Part shown: positions 1 through 4,566 of the stretch, piece after piece
Layout: the number at the start of each line of letters is the position of its first letter
Position numbering within the stretch: the first letter of the stretch is position 1
Source of the DNA: Desulfurococcales archaeon
GTDB taxonomy: Archaea > Thermoproteota > Thermoprotei_A > Sulfolobales > Ignicoccaceae
Assembly (NCBI GenBank): GCA_015521275.1
Contig: WAOJ01000128.1
Location: 1 to 5,167, forward strand
Reading direction: 5' to 3'
Length of the DNA: 5,167 nucleotides
The notes under the pieces: generated by a model
Databases searched by the model: none
Told to the model about the DNA's origin: nothing
What the model saw: only the letters and a program-made list of their open reading frames with translations
Position numbers and translations under genes: made by a program

Positions 1-359
1 CTCAGCACCACGACTTCCTCCGGCCTCCTCGCCTTCAAGGCCAAGACCAAGAGCAAGGCCTCTATCTGCTTGGGTCCCCTGTCTACGTAATCTCCCAAGA
101 AGACGAGCTTGTAGTGGTTTAGGACATCTTCCAAGCCCAACTTTTCCCAGAGGGAATAAACGGTAGCTATGTCGCCGTGGAGGTCTCCGTGGAATATGAC
201 AGTCCCAGAAGGATCCAACTCTTCCACCTTTCCCTTGAATAACTTCTTACCCTCTTCGAACAACTCCCCTATTTCTTCGCAGCTTAAGGTTGACACGTAG
301 TTTTCCAACTCTTCTCGGCTTGAGACGGGCACCTCTTCCAGCACTGCGCTCCCCAGCAT
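1..359 (-). CDS. PPP-family serine/threonine protein phosphatase, N-terminal part (cut by left edge)
   Basis: My reverse-strand translation gives about 119 residues and is open at the left edge. After roughly 60 residues of helical, acidic N-terminal sequence comes VIFHGDLHGDIATVYSLW, then KLVFLGDYVDRGPKQIEALL, then VVVL at the edge. GDLHGD and GDYVDRG are the first two metal-binding motifs of PPP phosphatases (PP1/PP2A type); VVVL sits where the RGNHE motif normally follows, so that motif and the C-terminal histidines lie outside the window. Family enzymes use two metal ions to remove phosphate from phosphoserine/threonine, probably in the cytoplasm; the substrate cannot be inferred. An in-frame TAA at 374-372 limits the start. 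ATG at 359 is the first start codon, but it lies only about 17 bases from the only TATA-like element, so GTG at 344 is a serious alternative. It is divergent from pgk. Confidence 0.88.
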   Translation of the reverse strand, partial: MLGSAVLEEVPVSSREELENYVSTLSCEEIGELFEEGKKLFKGKVEELDPSGTVIFHGDLHGDIATVYSLWEKLGLEDVLNHYKLVFLGDYVDRGPKQIEALLLVLALKARRPEEVVVL

Positions 360-371
360 TAAAGACTTCGC

Positions 372-380
372 TTAATATTG
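372..380. promoter_or_regulatory. Shared TATA-like element of the divergent phosphatase/pgk promoter
   Basis: TTAATATTG is the only clearly AT-rich stretch between the divergent genes, and its core AATATT (374-379) is self-complementary. On the plus strand its centre is about 36 bases before the pgk TTG at 413, which predicts a start of transcription near 403 and a leader of about 10 bases. On the minus strand it is about 32 bases before GTG 344 of the phosphatase. Archaeal TATA boxes lie about 26 bases before the transcript start. Calling it a bidirectional promoter is inference from spacing only. Confidence 0.45.
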
Positions 381-412
381 AATTCCAAGCTAGTAGTCAG
401 CGGGAAAGGGCT

Positions 413-1648
413 TTGCCGAGCCCCGAGAGCCTCCCTACCCTAGACGACGTTGATGTCAAGGGCAAAAAGGTCCTACTGAGGGTTGACTTCAATAGCCCCG
501 TAAAGAACGAGGAGCTCTTAGATGACAGCAGGATAAAGGCTCACGTTCCAACAATAAAGGAGTTGTTGGAGAAGGGCGCGGCAGTAGTAGTAATATCTCA
601 CCAAGGCAGGCCCGGCGAGGACGACTTCGTAACTCTAGAGCCTCATGCGAAGAAGCTTTCGGACGCGTTGGGCCAAGTGGTCCACTTCGTTGACGACGTA
701 ATGGGCCCGGAGGCGAGGAGGAGGATAAAGGCCTTGAAGCCCGGAGAAGTTCTCCTACTAGACAACGTTAGGTTCTTAGCTGAAGAGAACATAAATGCCC
801 CTCCGGAGGTTCAAGCGAAAACGTACTTGGTGAGGAGGCTTGCAAAGCTCTTCGACTTGTACGTGAACGACGCCTTCGCCACGGCCCACAGATCTCAGCC
901 CAGCGTGGTGGGCTTCCCGATGGTGTTGCCATCAGTAATGGGAAGGGTCATGGAGAGGGAAGTGAAGGCGCTGAGCAAGGTTTTTAATCCTAATGTGGGA
1001 CCCAAGGTCTTCGTGCTGGGTGGCGGTAAGGTACCAGATACCTTGGACATAATTGAGAACATAGTTAAAAACAACGTGGCCGACAGGATACTCACTACCG
1101 GTTTGGTCGCGGAAGTCTTCCTAGTGGCAAAAGGAATAGATATAGGAGAGAAGAATATGGCCATACTAGAGAAGAAGGGACTGTTGGGCTTAATACCTAA
1201 AGCTAGGAAGCTCTTGCTCTCCGGCGCGCCGATAGACACTCCGGTGGACTTCGTGACTGTCGATGAGAACGACAACGTAATGGTAGAGCCTATAGGGAAC
1301 ATAAAAGGTCTCATAAGGGATATAGGCCCAGTAACTATCAAGTCTTATGGAGAACTCATGAAGAACGCGAAGATAATAGTTATGAGGGGACCTGCGGGCG
1401 TTATGGAAGACCCCAGGTTTAGGAAGGGGACTAGGGAGTTGGTCAGAATAGCCTTGGAGAGCGATGCCTTCACCATATTCGGCGGGGGACACTTGAGCGC
1501 AATAATTGAGGAAATGGGCATGAGAGACAAGGCTGGTCATGTGAGAACTGGTGGAGGGGCCCTTCTAGCCTTCTTGTCCGGCAAAGAACTCCCTGCCTTG
1601 AGGGCTTTAGCTATATCTAACGAGAAGTTCAAGATAAAGACTACATAG
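413..1648 (+). CDS. pgk: Phosphoglycerate kinase
   Basis: Catalyses phosphate transfer between 1,3-bisphosphoglycerate and ADP (reversible) in glycolysis/gluconeogenesis, in the cytoplasm. With the TTG at 413 the protein has 411 residues, the normal archaeal length. Visible motifs: RVDFNSP (23-29) and DDSRI (37-41) and SHQGRP (62-67) for 3-phosphoglycerate binding, DNVRF (117-121), NDAFATAHR (152-160), LGGGKVPD (202-209) for nucleotide binding, GPAGVMEDPRF (326-336), FGGGH (356-360), and TGGGALLAFLSGKELP (379-394). The frame stays open upstream to a TTG at 290, but that extension lies antisense to the phosphatase gene, crosses the TATA element and has no family counterpart, so 413 is preferred. 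GGGAAAGGG (402-410) just before it may help initiation. GGGKV replaces the commoner GGAKV. No GAPDH gene is adjacent, unlike some archaeal gap-pgk pairs. Identity is very secure; the start is likely. Confidence 0.96.
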   Translation: MPSPESLPTLDDVDVKGKKVLLRVDFNSPVKNEELLDDSRIKAHVPTIKELLEKGAAVVVISHQGRPGEDDFVTLEPHAKKLSDALGQVVHFVDDVMGPEARRRIKALKPGEVLLLDNVRFLAEENINAPPEVQAKTYLVRRLAKLFDLYVNDAFATAHRSQPSVVGFPMVLPSVMGRVMEREVKALSKVFNPNVGPKVFVLGGGKVPDTLDIIENIVKNNVADRILTTGLVAEVFLVAKGIDIGEKNMAILEKKGLLGLIPKARKLLLSGAPIDTPVDFVTVDENDNVMVEPIGNIKGLIRDIGPVTIKSYGELMKNAKIIVMRGPAGVMEDPRFRKGTRELVRIALESDAFTIFGGGHLSAIIEEMGMRDKAGHVRTGGGALLAFLSGKELPALRALAISNEKFKIKTT

Positions 1649-1655
1649 CTCACAA

Positions 1656-1660
1656 TTTTT
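1656..1660 (+). terminator. T-tract, possible pgk transcription terminator
   Basis: TTTTT begins 7 bases after the pgk stop codon. Archaeal RNA polymerase commonly stops at runs of T in the non-template strand without needing a hairpin, and no stable hairpin is seen here. The tract runs directly into the TATA box of the next unit, so termination and initiation signals would overlap. Confidence 0.45.
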
Positions 1661-1665
1661 ATATA
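1656..1665 (+). promoter_or_regulatory. TATA box for the DUF655-ksgA-mtq2 unit
   Basis: TTTTTATATA is the best TATA-box match in the window. Its TATA core is centred about 34 bases before the TTG at 1696, predicting a transcript start near 1687-1689 and a leader of under 10 bases, as is typical for the first gene of crenarchaeal operons. No SD is visible before the TTG, in keeping with a near-leaderless message. Confidence 0.7.
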
Positions 1666-1677
1666 GTGTTGTGCCAG

Positions 1678-1687
1678 ACCCTAGGGT
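1678..1687. repeat. Perfect 10-base palindrome at the predicted transcript start
   Basis: ACCCTAGGGT is exactly self-complementary and lies between the TATA box (1656-1665) and the start codon at 1696, overlapping the predicted transcription start. A site here could bind a repressor dimer, but a single short palindrome may be chance; CTAGG is frequent in this genome segment because AGG and CTA codons are common. Confidence 0.3.
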
Positions 1688-1695
1688 AGTTCAAG

Positions 1696-2364
1696 TTGCG
1701 CAGAGCCCGGAGGAGGCTCTATAGGCCTAGGAGGGGTAGGGTCTTAGACTTCTTGCCCGGCGGGAACCCCTTGGACAAGCATCCAGAGCACAAGAGCAAG
1801 CCATTCATACAAGCGTTGGACGAAGATAGGTTCAAGCTCTTGGAGTACAACGCCAAGTTCGGGAGCTCCTTCAGCATAGGTGAGAAGGTAGTATTCATGC
1901 CCTTGGACCAGAGACTCTTGAATAAGTATTACCTAATAGGTTACGAGGACTTGACCAAGGTGGCTCAAGACTCCTTGCTAGACGTACTAATACAGCTCAT
2001 AAACGAGATGGAAAAGTTGTTCGTCCAGTTCTTCAACATAGCCGAGCCAATAACTCTGAGGCTTCACGCAATAGAACTCTTGCCGGGGATAGGGAAGAGG
2101 CATTTACAGCAGATATTGCAAGCTAGGAAGCAGAAGCCCTTCGAGAGCTTCGAGGACTTAGAAAAGAGGGGAGGCTTGAAGAGTCCCCAGAGGATCATAG
2201 CTGAGAGAATAATAAAGGAGATACAAGGTGGAGAGAAGTACTACTTATTCGCTGAGCCTCCTCCGGGCTCCAGGGGCCTTTTCCTAAACTACATGGCGAG
2301 GCTGAGGGCCCTTGTTGGGTTGGACCAAGGCAACCCTGGCGAGCCTGGGAGTGAGGCCCAGTAG
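1696..2364 (+). CDS. DUF655 family helix-hairpin-helix protein, predicted RNA-binding
   Basis: 222 residues from a TTG start fixed by the TATA box 34 bases upstream. The N-terminus is very basic, with nine arginines in residues 2-15, followed by VLDFLPGGNP (16-25), which is characteristic of DUF655. Residues about 45-85 form the part expected to be an OB-like beta domain (FKLLEY, IGEKVVF, YYLIGYEDL). Residues 126-165 contain a helix-hairpin-helix element, IELLPGIGKRH, followed by KPFESFEDLEKRGGL. The last 20 or so residues are rich in Gly, Pro and Glu and look disordered; most of them are encoded in the overlap with ksgA. The family is archaeal and is typically encoded directly before ksgA, often after the L21e and RpoF genes, which are absent here. 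A role in rRNA binding during ribosome assembly is plausible from context but not shown. Family assignment is firm, function is not. Confidence 0.9.
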   Translation: MRRARRRLYRPRRGRVLDFLPGGNPLDKHPEHKSKPFIQALDEDRFKLLEYNAKFGSSFSIGEKVVFMPLDQRLLNKYYLIGYEDLTKVAQDSLLDVLIQLINEMEKLFVQFFNIAEPITLRLHAIELLPGIGKRHLQQILQARKQKPFESFEDLEKRGGLKSPQRIIAERIIKEIQGGEKYYLFAEPPPGSRGLFLNYMARLRALVGLDQGNPGEPGSEAQ

Positions 2365-3049
2365 GAGGCTAGGCCAGAACTTCACAGTAGACCCTAGAAT
2401 ACCCTCGTTCTTCTCTTCCCAAGTGCCCCAAGGATCTGAGGTCCTAGAGATAGGGGCGGGCTTGGGCGTTGTAACGGAGAAGGTTGCTCCAAAGGCAAAG
2501 TTATTGATAGCCTTGGAAAAAGACAAGAGACTCTACGAATTCTTAAAGGAGAGGTTTAAAGGTTACGAGAACGTTAAAGTGGTCTTGGGGGACGCCCTAG
2601 AATACCCGTTGGAGAAGGAAGTGATAATGGGCTCTTTGCCCTACAGCATAAGCGGTCCATTCTTAGCTAGGACCTTTACGGAGGGGAATTGGAAGAAGGC
2701 CGTCTTCTTGCTCCAGAAAGAGGTTGCCCAGAGACTCGTCGCAAAGCCCGGGAGCAAGGATTATGGAAGGCTAACAGTTATGGTAAAGCTATGTTGTGAC
2801 GTTGAGCTGGGCCCCACTTGGGGTCCAAAGTCCTTCTGGCCCCCTCCGGAGGTCTTCAGCCAACACGTAATCCTTTACAAGAGGAGGAACTTGCCCAAGG
2901 AGTTCTCTAGCTTCTTGGCTTGTGTGTTCTCCCAGAGGAATAAGAAGGCCAAGAAGGTTTTGGAGAGGTGCGGTAAGAAATGGGAAGGAGAAGAAAGGGT
3001 GAGGGAGCTGAGCCCAGAGACCCTCTGGGAGATATTCTCACGTGCTTAG
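2312..3049 (+). CDS. ksgA: KsgA/Dim1 16S rRNA adenine dimethyltransferase
   Basis: Uses S-adenosylmethionine to dimethylate two adjacent adenosines in the loop of 16S rRNA helix 45 during small-subunit maturation. The 245-residue product shows, in order: LGVRPSRRLGQNF (12-24, the family N-terminal signature), LEIGAGLGVVT (45-55, motif I, SAM binding), ALEKD (67-71), GDALEYP (93-99), SLPYSISGPF (108-117, motif IV), QKEVAQRL (135-142), YGRLTV (151-156), FWPPPEVFS (175-183, motif VIII) and FSQRNKKAKKVL (206-217, C-terminal helical domain). Motif IV has Ser where the family normally has Asn (NLPY/NIPY). Start is TTG 2312, with GAGGG at 2304-2308 a few bases upstream; TTG 2315 and GTG 2351 are also in frame, but the latter would leave only a very short lead to LGQNF. 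The start lies inside the DUF655 gene, overlapping it by 53 bases, which suggests translational coupling. Confidence 0.94.
   Translation: MLGWTKATLASLGVRPSRRLGQNFTVDPRIPSFFSSQVPQGSEVLEIGAGLGVVTEKVAPKAKLLIALEKDKRLYEFLKERFKGYENVKVVLGDALEYPLEKEVIMGSLPYSISGPFLARTFTEGNWKKAVFLLQKEVAQRLVAKPGSKDYGRLTVMVKLCCDVELGPTWGPKSFWPPPEVFSQHVILYKRRNLPKEFSSFLACVFSQRNKKAKKVLERCGKKWEGEERVRELSPETLWEIFSRA
2962..2970 (+). promoter_or_regulatory. Strong SD (GGAGAGGTG) inside ksgA for the Mtq2-like gene
   Basis: GAGGTG (2965-2970) is complementary to the CACCUC end of archaeal 16S rRNA and lies 9 bases before ATG 2980. It sits within the ksgA reading frame. It is the main reason for preferring ATG 2980 over ATG 3061, which has no comparable site upstream. 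Chance occurrence in Glu-Arg codons cannot be excluded. Confidence 0.5.
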
Positions 3050-3573
3050 ACGAGCCTTGTATGTGTTGGGGCTCCGGGATATATGAGCCGGCTGAGGACA
3101 CTTGGCTAGCTTGGAAGCTCTTGGAGGAGCTGCCTAGGGTAGGAGGCTTAGGCGTTGATGTGGGTACGGGTTCTTGTGTCCTAGCGAATGTCTTAGCAAA
3201 GAAGGTCGACCTAGTAATAGGTATAGACATTAACAAAATGGCTACCAAGGCTTGTAGAAGGTGTAAGGTAGAAGCCTTGCTTTGTGACTCCATGACCTGT
3301 CTTAGGCGAGGGGCGAACGTTGCGGTAGCAAATCTTCCATATCTGCCTTGTGAAGACGACGAGGCGGTTTGCTGGAAGTGGGGCTTGAGGGTTCTAAAGG
3401 GCATTAAGGTCGTGAAAGGAGGTTACCTAGTCTTAGTCTGGTCTTCCTTAACCCCCCAAAACCCGTTGGAACTCTTGGACGGTTTTGAGACGCTCAAAGT
3501 GGTTAGGGAGAGCTATGGCTTGGAGGACTTGATCGGCGCTGTGTTGATAAAAAGAGAGCGAGGTAGGACTTAA
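2980..3573 (+). CDS. Mtq2/HemK-like class I methyltransferase
   Basis: A SAM-dependent methyltransferase resembling archaeal/eukaryotic Mtq2 and bacterial PrmC, which methylate the glutamine of the GGQ motif of release factors; archaeal Mtq2 works with Trm112. From ATG 2980 it has 197 residues. IYEPAEDTWLAWKLL (34-48) is the family N-terminal signature, VDVGTGSCVLANVLA (58-72) is the SAM loop, IGIDIN (79-84) is motif II, and VAVANLPYLP (113-122) is motif IV. The usual NPPY reads NLPY here. There are ten cysteines (22, 27, 29, 65, 91, 94, 101, 106, 123, 130), many for such a protein. Start choice: ATG 2980 has a strong SD and gives a 33-residue lead, but overlaps ksgA by 70 bases; ATG 3061 gives 170 residues, no overlap and no SD. 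The family normally follows ksgA in archaea. Methyltransferase identity is firm; glutamine specificity is inferred. Confidence 0.85.
   Translation: MGRRRKGEGAEPRDPLGDILTCLDEPCMCWGSGIYEPAEDTWLAWKLLEELPRVGGLGVDVGTGSCVLANVLAKKVDLVIGIDINKMATKACRRCKVEALLCDSMTCLRRGANVAVANLPYLPCEDDEAVCWKWGLRVLKGIKVVKGGYLVLVWSSLTPQNPLELLDGFETLKVVRESYGLEDLIGAVLIKRERGRT
3544..3554 (+). promoter_or_regulatory. Possible internal promoter (TATA-like) for the ATPase F-E pair
   Basis: TTGATAAAAAG inside the end of the methyltransferase gene is centred about 37 bases before the TTG of the F-subunit gene, the same spacing as at pgk and DUF655. The predicted transcript start near 3576 would give a leader of about 10 bases. 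As it lies in coding sequence (Leu-Ile-Lys-Arg codons) and is a weaker match than the DUF655 box, the call is tentative. Confidence 0.35.
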
Positions 3574-3585
3574 GGGGCAAAGGCT

Positions 3586-3891
3586 TTGGAGGGGAAAGCT
3601 TACGTAATAACCGACAGTGACACCTCAGCCCTCTTCAAGCTAATAGGTTTCCACGTGATAGAGGTAAAGGGACCAGACGAAGCTATATCGAAGATAAAGG
3701 AACTGATTAGGGACCCGGAAGCTGCTGTGATCTTGGTGAGCAACGACGTGGTGGCGGGGAAGGAGGAAGAAGTAAGGGACATGAGCGCCACAATATCCAA
3801 GCCGGTGATAACGCTCATACCCGGCATGAAGCACAAGCCTCCAAAACTGGACCCGAACAAGGTGCTCCTCAAGGCCCTCGGCTTCGGGTGA
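3586..3891 (+). CDS. atpF: A-type ATP synthase subunit F
   Basis: 101 residues, the usual size of the archaeal/vacuolar-type F subunit, a small Rossmann-like protein bound to the central rotor stalk (with subunit D) of the membrane A1AO ATP synthase. The N-terminus AYVITDSDTSALFKLIGFHV (residues 5-24) matches the family pattern of a beta strand, GDxDT-like turn and F-x-L-x-G segment. Residues 47-53 (AVILVSN) form the second strand, and KPVITLIPG (72-80) the third. Start is TTG 3586, 12 bases after the methyltransferase stop, with AAGGGG (3573-3577) upstream. It is followed by the E-subunit gene, which confirms the assignment. In many archaea F lies between C and A in a long atp operon; here neither C nor A is adjacent. 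Confidence 0.9.
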   Translation: MEGKAYVITDSDTSALFKLIGFHVIEVKGPDEAISKIKELIRDPEAAVILVSNDVVAGKEEEVRDMSATISKPVITLIPGMKHKPPKLDPNKVLLKALGFG

Positions 3892-3906
3892 GGCAAATAA
3901 GAAGGC

Positions 3907-3924
3907 CCGCTCTCTTAATAGCGG
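3907..3924 (+). promoter_or_regulatory. Hairpin that covers part of the atpE SD
   Basis: CCGCT (3907-3911) can pair perfectly with AGCGG (3920-3924), leaving an eight-base loop CTCTTAAT. The last two G of the stem are the first two bases of the SD at 3923-3929. In the messenger the stem could reduce ribosome access, perhaps setting the ratio of subunit E to F. Five base pairs is short, particularly for a thermophile, so function is uncertain. Confidence 0.35.
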
Positions 3925-3929
3925 AGGTG
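3923..3929 (+). promoter_or_regulatory. Strong SD (GGAGGTG) for atpE
   Basis: GGAGGTG is a full match to the archaeal anti-SD and lies 7 bases before TTG 3937. It fixes that TTG as the start of the E-subunit gene. Confidence 0.85.
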
Positions 3930-3936
3930 TAAGGGC

Positions 3937-4563
3937 TTGCCCGAGAGGGTAAAGGTAGTCGGCGACGTCAAGAACTTGAGTTCGAGGATGATGGACGACG
4001 CTTCTAAGAAGATAAATGAGGCCGTTAACGAGGCCCTAAAGGAAGCCGAGAAGCTCTTGACGGAAAAGAGGGAAGAGTTGCTAGAGAGGGTTGAAGTGGA
4101 CGTTGACAAGATCTTGGACGAGGCCGAGGCCTTACTGAACTCCGAGAAGGCAGCCCTCGAAATGGAGAAGAAGAGGAGGATAGAGCAAGAGAAGAAGAGG
4201 TTCTTGGACGAGGTTAGGGAACTAGCTTGGCGCAAGGTTCTGGAAGAGGCCGAGAAACAAAGCGAGAGGTATAAGAAGTTCATGGAGAAGGCATTAACCT
4301 CTATGAGTAAGGAGGCGGGTGAGGACGAGGTAATAGTTTACGTCAGAGGCAAAGACGTAGAACTCGCAAAGTCTATAATTGAAAGTAAGAATTTGAAGAA
4401 CTTGGTCGAGGTAAGGGACATAAAGGAAATAGGTAAGGAGATAAAGGGAGGAGCCCTAGGGAAGTCTAAGGCCGGGAACGTCTGGTACAACTATACCTTG
4501 GAGAAGGCCTTCGAGGAAGTCCTCCCTGAGGCCTACACGAAGATCTTGGCCCTCTTGGCCTAA
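3937..4563 (+). CDS. atpE: A-type ATP synthase subunit E (peripheral stalk)
   Basis: 208 residues, usual length for the V/A-type E subunit, which pairs with subunit H to form the peripheral stalks that hold the A1 catalytic head against rotor torque. Residues about 12-125 are a long charged helix rich in Glu, Lys and Ala (ASKKINEAVNEALKEAEKLL, then repeated E/K heptad-like sequence), as expected for the stalk coiled coil. From about residue 129 the sequence becomes a globular alpha/beta domain: DEVIVYVRGKDVELAKSII, VEVRDI, then KGGALGKSKAGNVWYNYTLE, matching the family GG-x-x-x...N-x-T/Y-L-E signature near the end. TTG start is fixed by the GGAGGTG SD. It follows atpF by 45 bases. The gene for the H partner is not in the window. 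No membrane segment; it would sit at the cytoplasmic face, or whichever membrane carries the synthase. Confidence 0.93.
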   Translation: MPERVKVVGDVKNLSSRMMDDASKKINEAVNEALKEAEKLLTEKREELLERVEVDVDKILDEAEALLNSEKAALEMEKKRRIEQEKKRFLDEVRELAWRKVLEEAEKQSERYKKFMEKALTSMSKEAGEDEVIVYVRGKDVELAKSIIESKNLKNLVEVRDIKEIGKEIKGGALGKSKAGNVWYNYTLEKAFEEVLPEAYTKILALLA

Positions 4564-4565
4564 AA
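4562..4565 (-). terminator. Short T-tract, possible hydrolase-gene terminator
   Basis: On the minus strand TTTT follows the hydrolase stop codon after one base, and overlaps the atpE stop codon. It is short, so this is a weak call, but the convergent layout leaves no other space for a stop signal outside coding sequence. Confidence 0.2.
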
Positions 4566-4566
4566 C

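Noticed and set aside
290..412. N-terminal extension of the pgk reading frame from TTG 290
   Set aside because: It is antisense to the phosphatase coding region, crosses the promoter element, and adds Arg/Pro/Leu-rich residues with no counterpart in phosphoglycerate kinases.
895..1540. Long open frames on the minus strand inside pgk
   Set aside because: They lie opposite a complete conserved gene, have low-complexity Ser/Thr/Pro-rich products and match no recognisable family.
2284..2526. Minus-strand open frame across the DUF655-ksgA junction
   Set aside because: Shadow of two real overlapping genes; the product has no recognisable motif.
3011..3064. Possible frameshift or broken gene at the ksgA/methyltransferase junction
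   Set aside because: Both proteins are complete with intact termini; the junction is a normal overlap or short gap.
2907..3404. 165-residue minus-strand open frame opposite the ksgA end and the methyltransferase gene
   Set aside because: The Ser/Pro/Thr-rich product has no motif, and both plus-strand frames carry strong family signatures.
3600..3896. Minus-strand open frames opposite atpF
   Set aside because: Shadow frames; atpF is complete and conserved.
3915..4283. Ser/Phe-rich minus-strand open frame opposite atpE
   Set aside because: It is the mirror of the Glu/Lys-rich coiled-coil codons of subunit E, a common artefact.
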